The notes beneath the pieces were generated by a model. The model did not search any database, was not told where the DNA came from, and was given only the letters and a program-made list of their open reading frames with translations. From Paraclostridium tenue (GTDB taxonomy: Bacteria > Bacillota > Clostridia > Peptostreptococcales > Peptostreptococcaceae), in the NCBI RefSeq assembly GCF_039521565.1, contig NZ_BAAACP010000002.1, positions 186,001 to 250,000 on the forward strand: DNA of 64,000 nucleotides. The letters run 5' to 3'. This document shows positions 25,157 through 34,096 of the stretch, piece by piece; position 1 is the stretch's first letter, and each line of letters opens with the position of its first letter. Made by a program: the position numbers and the translations under genes.

Positions 25157-26797
25157 TTATTTTAGCTGCTCAAAAGCTCCTCGTATATCTAACATTCCAT
25201 AACCGTAACTTTCATTTGGGTATGTTATACCTTGAATTCTTCTAGCTCCACCATGAAGATAAGTTTTAATCATTGTAGTAAATGCTTTTTGAGTATAATA
25301 CTTATCAGCTAAAGTATATTGAAAATATAAAGCTACTGCTCCTGTAACATGAGCCGCCGCCGCTGCTGTTCCTGTTATTGTTGCATAATTATTTCCAGGA
25401 TATGTGGAAATTATATTAACACCAGGTGCAACTATATCTGGTCTTAGTAATCCATTTATAGTAGGACCTCTTGATGAAGGAGGCCATATACTATTATCAA
25501 TAATATTATATGCTCCTACAGAAATTACATCATTGTATGTTGAAGGATAATTTACAGTTTGAGAAGGTGTTGAATCTCTAAATTTCGTTCCAGGATTTAT
25601 TAATGCTCTATTTGGTAGATAAGCATTATATATTCCATTTGTTATATATTCACCTCTTAATCTTATTTTCCATATACCTTTAGTTGCATTTTTTAATGTT
25701 ATAGTTACTTGTTGTTGACCTGAGTAAGAAGTTGGATATCTATAAATTATCACATACCAGGTTGATTCTAAATCAAATATTCCTGATATTTCATTATAAT
25801 TTGATACTTGTATAAATTTACTTTGCTCTCCACTTGGTGATATAACTGCCACGCTAGCTTTATCAGGCTTATTCATCCATATATTAATATCTAATAAATC
25901 TTCATCTTCAAATATTTCTAACTCTATGTCTTGTTCTTCTCCTATAAAATTTATTCTTCCTGATGTATGTGTTTGAGTATTTCCTTCATTACCCACTGAA
26001 GAAACTAGACATAACCCCCTTGTAAATAATGGACTTTCTCTTAAAATACGCTCAGTAGCACCTACTAAATTATTACTTCCTAAAGATATATTTATTGCTA
26101 AAGGTATTTTTAATTCATAAGCTTTTTCATATGAATATTGTATCGCAGCTTCTAATATTGCATTGTTATAATTTCCATCTATTTTTTTTAATTTGACCAC
26201 TATAAGTTCTGCATCTGGGGCTATTCCTGTGTATTGGCTATTTATATTCCCAAGACCTGCACATATACCGCTTAGCATTGTCCCAGTACCATCTTCATCT
26301 ATTGATAAAGTCGTGTCATTATTTGCTATAGCTTGATTTATATCTTCTCTAGTATACTCAGTTCCAAATTTATATCCATTAGGTGGATTCTCATCTTTAG
26401 TTTGATCCCATAAAAATACTATTTTCGAAGTTTTATCTGGATATATAAAATCTTCATGTAAATAATCTATTCCGGAATCTATTATTGCTATTAATACACC
26501 TTTTCCAGTAACAGATATGTTTAAATTATTTTGCAAAAAATTTGCACCTATTTCTTCTCTAGCTATGATTCCATTTTCAGTCCCTCTTGTTATAGTACTT
26601 AATTGATTCATAACTGCAATAGGTTGAAAAAATTTTATTGATTTTACTGGAATTAATTTTCTAAATTTTTGGTTATCTCTAGTGTGTAATCCTAAAATTG
26701 CTTCATTATCACTAATTTCATAATAAATGTATTCTAATCCAGTAGATTCAAGTTCCTCTTTAAAATTTGGTCCATGTACTACTTGGAATAATGTCAT
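25157..26797 (-). CDS. cspA: CspA-like subtilisin pseudoprotease, probably translated as a CspBA fusion
   Basis: The computed frame is 546 residues from ATG 26797. The Asp is present (IAIIDSGIDYLHEDF, D107), the His is replaced by Thr (DGTGT, T171) and the Ser by Ala (GTAAAAAH, A478): a pseudoprotease. No Shine-Dalgarno precedes the ATG. The reading frame is open further upstream, through an EKKKTRNLRNKNLR stretch, back to 26866, exactly where cspB has an A-AAA-AAG heptamer and ten A's. In C. difficile cspBA is one gene, with CspA implicated in germinant and co-germinant response. I therefore think this CspA is mainly made as the C-terminal half of a frameshifted CspBA. A separate protein from ATG 26797 is the alternative. 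Confidence 0.85.
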   Translation of the reverse strand: MTLFQVVHGPNFKEELESTGLEYIYYEISDNEAILGLHTRDNQKFRKLIPVKSIKFFQPIAVMNQLSTITRGTENGIIAREEIGANFLQNNLNISVTGKGVLIAIIDSGIDYLHEDFIYPDKTSKIVFLWDQTKDENPPNGYKFGTEYTREDINQAIANNDTTLSIDEDGTGTMLSGICAGLGNINSQYTGIAPDAELIVVKLKKIDGNYNNAILEAAIQYSYEKAYELKIPLAINISLGSNNLVGATERILRESPLFTRGLCLVSSVGNEGNTQTHTSGRINFIGEEQDIELEIFEDEDLLDINIWMNKPDKASVAVISPSGEQSKFIQVSNYNEISGIFDLESTWYVIIYRYPTSYSGQQQVTITLKNATKGIWKIRLRGEYITNGIYNAYLPNRALINPGTKFRDSTPSQTVNYPSTYNDVISVGAYNIIDNSIWPPSSRGPTINGLLRPDIVAPGVNIISTYPGNNYATITGTAAAAAHVTGAVALYFQYTLADKYYTQKAFTTMIKTYLHGGARRIQGITYPNESYGYGMLDIRGAFEQLK

Positions 26798-26835
26798 TAA
26801 ATCATATGGTAATTCTAATCTTAAATTTTTATTTC

Positions 26836-26866
26836 TTAAATTTCTAGTTTTTTTTTTCTCTTTTTT
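26836..26866 (-). other. candidate -1 frameshift or slippage site joining cspB to cspA
   Basis: In the cspB frame the heptamer A-AAA-AAG occupies 26866-26860, followed by AGA and a run of ten A's (26857-26848). The -1 frame is open from 26866 (a TAG sits just before it) and runs unbroken into cspA. The 0-frame stop is at 26836-26838. The 31-nt overlap thus holds two classical slip sites. No strong downstream hairpin is seen, so transcriptional slippage on A10 is as likely as ribosomal frameshifting. A one-base error in the A10 run is the plain alternative. Confidence 0.7.
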
Positions 26867-28482
26867 CTATAAATTAAATCATAGCCTTGGTTAATTTGAC
26901 TAGTATTAGCTAGATTAATATTAGATAAGTCTAACATACCAAATCCCATAGAATTATTTGGATATGTATATAAAGTATTTCTTTTAGCTTCCTTTATTAA
27001 AAATGCCCTTATTTTTTGAGAGTAGAAAAACAAATCATTTCTATTAACAATTCCCCACTCCATTAAAAGTGCAACTACACCTGTAACATGTGGCGTTGCC
27101 ATACTAGTTCCAGTTAAAGCCCCCACACTACCTCCTGGAAGTACTGATAATATATCTTCTCCTGGTGCTAATAAATCTGGTTTAAGCACATTTTGACTAA
27201 TATCTCCTTCACCTGAAAATATAGATACTGTATCTGTTCGTGAATTGAAACTTCCAACTGTTATCACCTTACTTGCAGTTCCTGGTACAGTTACTGTTAG
27301 ATTTTTATTTGCTTCTAAAAATCTTGTATCTCTACTTATACCCTCCGATGTAGGTAGATATATATTAACATTTCCCATTACTATATTTATTGGAGTAAAA
27401 ACTAACTTCCATATGCCTGGGCTAATGCTGTTATTTGAACTCATTTGAATTGTAATTCTTCTAATTAGTGAGTATGGTGAAATTGGATAAAAATAGCCCC
27501 TTATTCTAGTTCCTCCTAGTACATTTCTAATCTCACCTGATGTTAAAGATATTTCTTGACTCTTTAAATTAGAAGGATTCACTAAGTATAAACTAAATTC
27601 ATCTGTAAAATCTGGCCATATATTTACATTTAATATTTGCTCATTTTCTCCAACTACAAATTCTACTTCAACCTGTTGATTATCTAATCGTATATTTCTA
27701 TGACCACCTTTATCAGCATTATTCCCTGCAGCTACAACTATATTATTTTTCCAAAATGATGTCATATCATCTATATATTGTTCAAATAAGGATAACCCTC
27801 TATGTGAACCCTCATTACTTCCATAACTTATGTTTATAGCTACTGGCATTCTTAACTCTAATGCTTTATCTAGTATAAATTTAATAGCTCTCATAAATTC
27901 TGTACTTCTTGAAAATACATCTGTTTGAATACTTCCAACTCTTACAACTATTAAGTTAGCTTCATTTGCTACTTGGCATGCAATACCTGCTACATGTGTA
28001 CCATGTGTACTAGTTGGAGATATAGGTATGTTAATTTCTCTTCTTAGGGCTTTATTTATATCTTCATTTGTATATAAAGTTCCATGTGTAAATCCTTCTG
28101 GTGGATTTCCTGGAAATGATTGATCCCAGTAATAAAGTATCTTTGAATTGCCTTGTTCGTCTTTAAATACATCTAAATTATAATCTATACCAGAATCTAT
28201 AATGCCAATTATAGTTCCTTTTCCAGTTAATCCATTTGTATTTTTAAATCTTGATATTCCTGTTCTTGAAAAACTTTGAACATCTTGTGTAGTTAAAATA
28301 AATGGTCTTTCTACATATTCAATTTGAGGATAATTTACCAAATTATCAATTGATTCAACACTATCTGAAGTTATTATAGCATAGTTATATCCTAATAATT
28401 CTACAGATACCCCTAAGTCGCTTGCAATCATAGAAATATCTCCATTATACCTAACTATTACTTCATACTCTATAAAAAACAC
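26836..28482 (-). CDS. cspB: CspB germination protease (active-type subtilisin)
   Basis: A 548-residue subtilase with an intact triad: D96 (GIIDSGID), H160 (STHGTHVAG) and S460 (GTSMATPHV). Residues 1 to about 66 form a prodomain, probably removed autocatalytically. CspB cleaves and activates the spore cortex hydrolase pro-SleC (family knowledge). The frame ends in a Lys/Arg-rich tail (YRKKRKKKLEI) encoded by A-rich tracts, which is not a natural protease ending and coincides with the frameshift signal into cspA. The start is uncertain: the computed start GTG 28482 directly abuts AAGGGGG; no better in-frame start with normal spacing is seen nearby. It is the first gene of cspB-cspA-cspC. Confidence 0.92.
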   Translation of the reverse strand: MFFIEYEVIVRYNGDISMIASDLGVSVELLGYNYAIITSDSVESIDNLVNYPQIEYVERPFILTTQDVQSFSRTGISRFKNTNGLTGKGTIIGIIDSGIDYNLDVFKDEQGNSKILYYWDQSFPGNPPEGFTHGTLYTNEDINKALRREINIPISPTSTHGTHVAGIACQVANEANLIVVRVGSIQTDVFSRSTEFMRAIKFILDKALELRMPVAINISYGSNEGSHRGLSLFEQYIDDMTSFWKNNIVVAAGNNADKGGHRNIRLDNQQVEVEFVVGENEQILNVNIWPDFTDEFSLYLVNPSNLKSQEISLTSGEIRNVLGGTRIRGYFYPISPYSLIRRITIQMSSNNSISPGIWKLVFTPINIVMGNVNIYLPTSEGISRDTRFLEANKNLTVTVPGTASKVITVGSFNSRTDTVSIFSGEGDISQNVLKPDLLAPGEDILSVLPGGSVGALTGTSMATPHVTGVVALLMEWGIVNRNDLFFYSQKIRAFLIKEAKRNTLYTYPNNSMGFGMLDLSNINLANTSQINQGYDLIYRKKRKKKLEI

Positions 28483-28624
28483 CCCCTTAAAAACTAAAGA
28501 CGATTTTAATCAAATTTATTTAACATTTGTTTCCATTATTATATATATTCATAATACTTTTATTGTATAATACATATATTGATTTAATTTTTTATTAAAA
28601 TCATTTATAAAAGGGGTGTTTTAT

Positions 28625-29716
28625 TTGAAAGATAAAAGGATTAATTTAGGAATTGTTTTTACTATTTTTATATCTTATATACTTATAAAGCTTATAGATA
28701 ACTATAAATACTTTTTAGATATATTCAAATTATTAATATCACTGCTTACTCCATTTATTATAGCTTTTATACTAGCTTATATTTTTATACCTATTGTTGT
28801 TTTTTTAGAATCTAAATTAAAAATAAAAAGAATTTATGCATTGATTATAACTTATGGAGGTTTAATACTTTTAATAACTTCATTTATATTCTTTACTATT
28901 CCAATTTTAGTAAATAGTTTAGCTGATATAGTTAATAAACTTCCTATGTATTCAACAAAAACTCAAGATTTCTTAATTCACCTTGGCAATAAATTAGAAA
29001 ATATAGATCCTAATACATTAAAAGAAATTGGAGATAAAGCATTTTCATTTATGCCCAAATTCAGTAATTTGTTTATTGGATATCTAGGTCAAATTTTCGC
29101 AACTACTTTTTCTATTTCTAAATTTATTGTACAGTTTGTATTAGCATTTATAATTTGTTTTTATATTATACTTGAAAAAGAAATCTTTTTCTCTTTTTAT
29201 AAAAAAGTACTATATATTACTTTTGGTAAAAAATATGCCAGTTTTATATTAGATTTTGGTCATACTTTAAACAATAATATTGGAAAGTATTTTACAGGAA
29301 AAATGCTAGACTCTTTTATAGTAGGAATTTTATCGAGTATAGGACTTTATTTTATAGGGTCTCAGTATGCTTTACTATTTGGTATTTTAATAGTTTTTAT
29401 GAATATGATACCTTACTTTGGTCCTGCAATAAGCATGACTACTGTTGTTTTAATAAATCTATTTTATAATCCTAGCATAGCTTTATTTTCATTAGTTTAT
29501 TTAATACTAGTTCAACAAATTGAAATTGCATTTATAGAGCCTAAAATAGTCGGTGGTCAACTTGGTCTTAATCCATTTTTAACTATATTAGCGGTTACTA
29601 TAGGAGGAGGATTTTTTGGAATACCAGGAATGATACTTTCAGCTCCTTTTATGGGAGTTTTAAAAATATATTTAGGCAACTATATAGATTATAAATATAA
29701 ATCGATAAATAAGTAA
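28625..29716 (+). CDS. AI-2E family transporter (YdiK/PerM-like)
   Basis: A 363-residue membrane protein with the AI-2E/UPF0118 layout. It has an N-terminal helix pair, an amphipathic extracytoplasmic segment (about 95-145), then five to six helices with FIGSQYALLFGILIVFMNMI, PYFGP and FIEPKIVGGQLGLNPFLT, the conserved signature. Family members export small molecules or act as Na+/H+ antiporters; naming after AI-2 does not prove that substrate. The longer frame opens with GTG 28616 inside AGGGGTG. The TTG at 28625, 7 bases on, is the better start. It is divergent from cspB and ends in its own terminator. Confidence 0.88.
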   Translation: MKDKRINLGIVFTIFISYILIKLIDNYKYFLDIFKLLISLLTPFIIAFILAYIFIPIVVFLESKLKIKRIYALIITYGGLILLITSFIFFTIPILVNSLADIVNKLPMYSTKTQDFLIHLGNKLENIDPNTLKEIGDKAFSFMPKFSNLFIGYLGQIFATTFSISKFIVQFVLAFIICFYIILEKEIFFSFYKKVLYITFGKKYASFILDFGHTLNNNIGKYFTGKMLDSFIVGILSSIGLYFIGSQYALLFGILIVFMNMIPYFGPAISMTTVVLINLFYNPSIALFSLVYLILVQQIEIAFIEPKIVGGQLGLNPFLTILAVTIGGGFFGIPGMILSAPFMGVLKIYLGNYIDYKYKSINK

Positions 29717-29743
29717 AAAAGCATGTTTTAAACATGCTTTTTT
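29715..29743 (+). terminator. intrinsic terminator
   Basis: Arms AAAAAAGCATGTTT (29715-29728) and its complement form a palindromic stem with T6. Confidence 0.88.
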
Positions 29744-29851
29744 ATTACAATTTAGTAACCTTAAGTAACAAGCCTGTAACTGTTATAATATAAAGAGTTT
29801 ATGGTAATATTTATATATAAATAATTTATATATTTGAAAAGAGGTAATGAT

Positions 29852-30532
29852 ATGAAAAAGTTAGTTGTTGTTTTATTTGTGTTATGTAGTATGTTATTTA
29901 TAACTAATCCTATTTTTAAATCTTCATTTGCAAACAATGAGTCAAAGGTAAATAATAAAGTTACATCTAGTAATAATGATAATTTAGATAATACTAAACC
30001 TCATAAAACATTAGAAACTAATGATGAAACTAAGTTAATCAGCACTAATGAAAAATCTGATATAAAAGATATTAAAGCAAAAGAAAATAATGCTTCTAAC
30101 GATATAAATTCTAAAGAGACATCTAATAATAATTTAGAAGAAAGAAAAGAAACATCTAACAATTTAGATAATAATAATGAACAAATTACTAATTCTAAAG
30201 AATCTACTTCTAACGAACAAATTAATGTATCTAAAGAAGAAACTATTAATGAACCTATTGCTAAAGTTGAAGAAACTATTAATGATGAACAAATTACTGC
30301 TTCACAATCTTTAACTATGGAAGAAGCTTTAAAATTGTTAATGGATATGAACTCAAACTTAGTATATGAATACAAAGGAGATGAAAATAAATTTCCAGTA
30401 TTAAAAAATAAAGGTTTATATGGATATGTTTTTCTTCCTAAAATAGATACTGATTTAGGATATTTCGTTGATAAAAATACATCTAGTATATACTATTTCC
30501 ATCCAAGTGGATATTTAGAAAAAATAAAATAA
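29852..30532 (+). CDS. secreted Asn/Ser/Glu-rich protein, unknown function
   Basis: A 226-residue protein with a clear signal peptide (MKKLVVVLFVLCSMLF, cleavage probably near FANN, residue 30). A low-complexity, acidic, Asn/Ser/Thr/Glu-rich linker (about 31-150) has loosely repeating NNLEERKETS-like and NEQI units. A compact C-terminal domain (about 155-226) has MEEALKLLMDMNSNLVYEY and GLYGYVFLPKIDTDLGYFVD. I do not recognise the C-terminal domain. The start is ATG 29852 with AGGT 6-8 bases before; an upstream TTG at 29834 gives six extra residues but has no ribosome binding site. It looks like an exported wall-spanning or biofilm-type protein. Confidence 0.75.
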   Translation: MKKLVVVLFVLCSMLFITNPIFKSSFANNESKVNNKVTSSNNDNLDNTKPHKTLETNDETKLISTNEKSDIKDIKAKENNASNDINSKETSNNNLEERKETSNNLDNNNEQITNSKESTSNEQINVSKEETINEPIAKVEETINDEQITASQSLTMEEALKLLMDMNSNLVYEYKGDENKFPVLKNKGLYGYVFLPKIDTDLGYFVDKNTSSIYYFHPSGYLEKIK

Positions 30533-30533
30533 T

Positions 30534-30580
30534 AAAAAATCCTAAGAATATGTTAATTACCATATTCTTAGGATTTTTTG
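30534..30580. terminator. bidirectional terminator
   Basis: A perfect 19-bp stem (30534-30552 with 30561-30579) with T6 lies between convergent genes. Confidence 0.93.
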
Positions 30581-30581
30581 T

Positions 30582-32147
30582 TTATAATTCTTCTTCTGGT
30601 TTTATTTCTTGTTTTATATTTGTTACGTTTAATATATCACTATTTTGACTAGCTCCTTGTGATGAATTTGCTACAACATATATATCTAAATCTACATCTT
30701 CACCTTCATTTAAAGGAATTGTAATTTTATTATCACTTATTCCATATTGATATAAAGTAAATCCTCCATCTTTTGATGTTTTATTGTTTCTTATATAAAC
30801 ACTATATGTGCAGTCAAACTTATCTAGTTTATCCCATGATATACTTATACTATTATCTTTATTTATACTTCTAGTTAAATTTTCAACTTTATAGTTTTCT
30901 ATTTTATCTAGATTTGTATATTTTTCTCTAACTTTTACAATATTGCTCTTTTGTGTATATTTTCCATTACTCTTTCCTATTACATATAAATCTATACTAG
31001 GATCTTGTATATCTTTTAGATTTATTGTTATAGTAGTTTTTACTTTCTTAGATTCAGTTAATTCGTCTTTATCTATCTTAATTGATTTAAATAAATTAAA
31101 ATCATTATCTCCATTAGAGTTATTTTTTAGATATACTTCATACTCTGATATATCTTTTAAATAATCCCATGTAAGTGTTATTTCTAAGTTATCTCCAACT
31201 ATATTAGAATTTGCTTGTAAGTTTTTAATTTCTTTAGTTTCAGTTTCTTCTTTTAAAACATTGATTGTTATTATCTTACTTTTATTACCACATGTAACTT
31301 TAATTTTCTCAGTGCCTTCTCTAAGTCCTAATATCGTTCCATCACTAGTAGGTATAGTTATCGATCTAGATATTGGTAACTTAAATCCTAACAATTCATA
31401 TTTTACATTAGGATGTTTTAAATTTCTAGGAGATGTTTCAACATTTACATCAATTTTTTTCTCCTCATTTATACGTATATTAATATTGTTATTTACATAT
31501 ATATTTGAAACTTTAGCTTGTATATTAAATTTATACTCTTTTACCTTATCTCCTGATTTTATATATAACTTTGAAGTACCTACTCCTATAGCTTTTAAGG
31601 TATTGTTTTCTATCTTTAAAACATCTTTATTTGATATTTCATATGTATATTTTTCTTTTTCTTTAAAATCAAAGTCAACATCAATATTTACATCAATAGA
31701 AGTACTATCTCCTACATATTTAAGCTCACCTATATCAACATCTAGTTTTTCTACTTTAGGATCAACTACTCTTATAGTAGTTTTTCTTATAATTCTACCA
31801 TCTTTAGTTATCATAAGAGCTGAATATCCTTCTTTAATACCAGTTATTGTATTTCCTTTTATAGATAAAACATCATTGTTTGATGCTTTATATCCAATTT
31901 TAGGTTTTGATGCATATGGTGGTATAATTATATAATCTCCACTATTTACTTTTATAGAATTACCTAATTTAATTACATATTCATCTATATTTTGAATATA
32001 ATTACCTTTTGATATCCTTAATTCTACTCCTTTTACTAGTGGACTTATTTTTCCATATTTGAAAAGAAAATACTGACCTATAAGTGTTATAAAGACAGCT
32101 ATAACAATAAAGTATATTCTATTTTTTTTCTCCCTCCAAAAATTCAT
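30582..32147 (-). CDS. membrane-anchored protein with Big-like and Fn3-like domains
   Basis: A 521-residue protein with a short cytoplasmic start and one membrane helix at about residues 10-28 (YFIVIAVFITLIGQYFLF), so the bulk is extracellular. It then has bacterial-Ig-like repeats: NDVLSIKGNTITGIKEGYS near 90-110, NKDVLKIENNTLKAIGVGTS near 185-205, and another near 265-285 with ILGLREGTEKI. Two Fn3-like strand-rich domains follow (about 305-400 and 410-515) with ITLTWDYLKDISEYEVYL and ISISWDKLDKFDCTYSVYI. No catalytic motif is seen. It probably acts as a surface or adhesion scaffold. Stop TAA is right next to the shared terminator. Confidence 0.8.
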   Translation of the reverse strand: MNFWREKKNRIYFIVIAVFITLIGQYFLFKYGKISPLVKGVELRISKGNYIQNIDEYVIKLGNSIKVNSGDYIIIPPYASKPKIGYKASNNDVLSIKGNTITGIKEGYSALMITKDGRIIRKTTIRVVDPKVEKLDVDIGELKYVGDSTSIDVNIDVDFDFKEKEKYTYEISNKDVLKIENNTLKAIGVGTSKLYIKSGDKVKEYKFNIQAKVSNIYVNNNINIRINEEKKIDVNVETSPRNLKHPNVKYELLGFKLPISRSITIPTSDGTILGLREGTEKIKVTCGNKSKIITINVLKEETETKEIKNLQANSNIVGDNLEITLTWDYLKDISEYEVYLKNNSNGDNDFNLFKSIKIDKDELTESKKVKTTITINLKDIQDPSIDLYVIGKSNGKYTQKSNIVKVREKYTNLDKIENYKVENLTRSINKDNSISISWDKLDKFDCTYSVYIRNNKTSKDGGFTLYQYGISDNKITIPLNEGEDVDLDIYVVANSSQGASQNSDILNVTNIKQEIKPEEEL

Positions 32148-32278
32148 AAAGCCACTTCCTTATTAATTTAAAGGACTGCCTATATATGACAGTCCTTTAT
32201 TGTTTATTTCTTATTAAAATTATATACTATAATACATAATTTTAAAACTATTTAGAAATATTTTCTATTTTATTGTTA

Positions 32279-32731
32279 CTAACTAACTTTGTTGTTTGCA
32301 TTTAATAAACTCTTACCATTCATTTTATCATTAAAATAAGATATTATATCACTTCTTTTTATTATTCCTATAAATATATTTTTATCATCTACTACTGGAA
32401 TAAAATTTTGATTTATAGCTAAACTTATTATATTTTCCATATCAGAATTTATAGATATAGTTTTATAATTATTATATTTATCAATATCTTTTATCTCTAT
32501 ATTCTCTAATGATTTTAAGTTAATATCATCTTGCTTATCTTCAAATCTACTTTTAATTTTCCAAAGTAAATCTCCTTCTGTTATAGTAGCTACATACTCT
32601 CCTTTTTTATTTATTATCGGTATTGAAGTATAACTATGATACTCCATTTTTTCCATTGCTTGTCTTATTGTGTAATAATCATATACATACTCAACTTCAA
32701 CTTTAGGGGTAATAAAAAATAATATATTCAA
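32279..32731 (-). CDS. CBS-domain protein
   Basis: A 150-residue protein made of two CBS domains. The first (about 5-65) has YDYYTIRQAMEKMEYHSYTS and IPIINKKGEYVATITEGDLL. The second (about 85-140) has NFIPVVDDKNIFIGIIKRSDI. Paired CBS domains bind adenine nucleotides and usually regulate something else; there is no fused effector here. The frame can be extended to ATG 32767, but GGAGGG lies inside that extension, 7 bases before the TTG at 32731, which I take as the start. It lies between gap and the Big-domain gene, all on the minus strand, with hairpins on both sides. Confidence 0.82.
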   Translation of the reverse strand: MNILFFITPKVEVEYVYDYYTIRQAMEKMEYHSYTSIPIINKKGEYVATITEGDLLWKIKSRFEDKQDDINLKSLENIEIKDIDKYNNYKTISINSDMENIISLAINQNFIPVVDDKNIFIGIIKRSDIISYFNDKMNGKSLLNANNKVS

Positions 32732-32832
32732 TTTTTTTCCCTCCATTTGACTAACTATATTATTCAAATAAATTATATATATTCTTTATGAATATAATAT
32801 GAATTTTTAAAGAAATCTTTTTAATATTATAA

Positions 32833-32862
32833 AAGCCCACAGCAATTATTTACTGTGAGCTT
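32833..32862 (-). terminator. intrinsic terminator of gap
   Basis: On the minus strand a 10-bp stem (one G-U pair) formed by 32853-32862 and 32833-32842 is followed by TTTTAT. Confidence 0.75.
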
Positions 32863-32871
32863 AAAATCATA

Positions 32872-33909
32872 CTATGCACTAACTTTACTTGATTTTAAAA
32901 GTTCATTTGCAACATATGCTACTAAATCAACTGTTCTACATGAATATCCCCATTCATTATCATACCAAGCTACAACTTTAACCATATTTCCATCATTAAC
33001 CATTGTTGATAATCCATCTATTATAGAAGAATCTGAAGTTTGCTTATAATCTATAGAAACAAGTGGCAAGTCCGAATATCCTAATATTCCATATAACTCT
33101 TTTTTAGAAGCTTTTTCTAAAATATTATTTACTTCTTCTGCTGTAACGTCTCTACTCAATTCACAAACCAAATCAACTAGTGAAACACTAGGACATGGTA
33201 CCCTAACAGCAAACCCATTTAACTTACCTTCTAAATTAGGTAAAACCTTAGCTACTGCTTTTGCTGCTCCTGTTGTTGTAGGTATCATAGAAACTCCAGC
33301 ACTTCTTGCTCTTCTAAGGTCTTTATGCGTTTTATCTAATATTTGTTGATCATTTGTATATGCATGGATAGTTGTCATTAATCCTTTTTTTATTCCAAAT
33401 TCTTGGTCTAAAACTTTAACTACTGGAGCTATACAGTTTGTAGTACAAGAAGCATTAGATACTATATGATGTATATCATTATCATACTCATTTTCATTAA
33501 CACCCATAACTATAGTCTTGTCTTCATTTTTTCCTGGTGCTGTTATAATTACTTTTTTAGCTCCAGCATTAATATGTTTTTGAGCGTCTTCTCTTTTAGT
33601 AAATTTTCCAGTAGATTCTATAACTATATCTACGTTTAAATCTTTCCACGGTAATTTTTCTGGATCACTTTCTTTTAATACCTTTATCTTACTTCCATTT
33701 ATTATAATATTTTCTTTTTCGTCTGTTTTAACTTCTCCCCTAAATACTCCATAAGATGAATCATAAGTAAATAAATGAGCTAATGTTTTAGCATCACTTC
33801 TAGCATTTATAGCTACTATTTCAAAATTATTAAAATTATTTTCTTTAGCTATCCTTAAAACCATTCTTCCTATTCTTCCAAATCCATTAATTGCAACTCT
33901 AGTTTTCAT
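32872..33909 (-). CDS. gap: glyceraldehyde-3-phosphate dehydrogenase, type I
   Basis: A 345-residue classical GAPDH. The NAD-binding start is VAINGFGRIGRMVLRIA, the catalytic SNASCTTNCIAPV holds the active-site Cys near residue 154, and it has the expected GAAKAVAKVLPNLEGKL and the C-terminal WYDNEWGYSCR. It oxidises glyceraldehyde-3-phosphate in glycolysis. The ATG follows AGGAGG. Unlike many Firmicutes, pgk, tpi and the regulator cggR are not adjacent: the gene is monocistronic. A weak promoter (TTGACC around 34021-34026 on the minus strand) overlaps a set of three direct repeats described separately. Confidence 0.97.
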   Translation of the reverse strand: MKTRVAINGFGRIGRMVLRIAKENNFNNFEIVAINARSDAKTLAHLFTYDSSYGVFRGEVKTDEKENIIINGSKIKVLKESDPEKLPWKDLNVDIVIESTGKFTKREDAQKHINAGAKKVIITAPGKNEDKTIVMGVNENEYDNDIHHIVSNASCTTNCIAPVVKVLDQEFGIKKGLMTTIHAYTNDQQILDKTHKDLRRARSAGVSMIPTTTGAAKAVAKVLPNLEGKLNGFAVRVPCPSVSLVDLVCELSRDVTAEEVNNILEKASKKELYGILGYSDLPLVSIDYKQTSDSSIIDGLSTMVNDGNMVKVVAWYDNEWGYSCRTVDLVAYVANELLKSSKVSA

Positions 33910-33979
33910 TATTGAGTCCTCCTAATTTATATATCAATATATAGTATGTTTTATTATTTTATTTAGTGTGTACTTTTTT

Positions 33980-34032
33980 AACACTTTATATTAATATATA
34001 TAACACTTTTACTACATATAGGTCAACACTTT
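33980..34032. repeat. three phased AACACTTT direct repeats upstream of gap
   Basis: AACACTTT occurs at 33980-33987, 34002-34009 and 34025-34032, that is 22 and 23 bp apart, about two helical turns each, with extended similarity (wAACACTTTTAy). The array covers the probable gap promoter; the minus-strand -35-like TTGACC (34021-34026) lies against the third copy. It looks like a regulator binding array. Confidence 0.5.
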
Positions 34033-34058
34033 TATGTAAAATATATATAAAATGACAA

Positions 34059-34096
34059 AAAAGGATTGCTTGATTTTTATCAAGCAATCCTTTTAT
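34059..34096 (-). terminator. intrinsic terminator
   Basis: A perfect 15-bp stem (34059-34073 with 34080-34094) overlaps the stop codon of the small gene that ends at 34093. A/T tracts lie on both sides. Confidence 0.9.

Noticed and set aside
31261..31935. Plus-strand open frame of 224 residues
   Set aside because: It is antisense to the well-formed Big/Fn3-like membrane protein gene, has no ribosome binding site, and has a low-complexity hydrophobic composition typical of a shadow frame.
32170..32198. Inverted repeat between the CBS and Big-domain genes as a terminator
   Set aside because: The stem is only 9 bp with a long loop, and no T run follows on the minus strand, so I could not support a terminator call.
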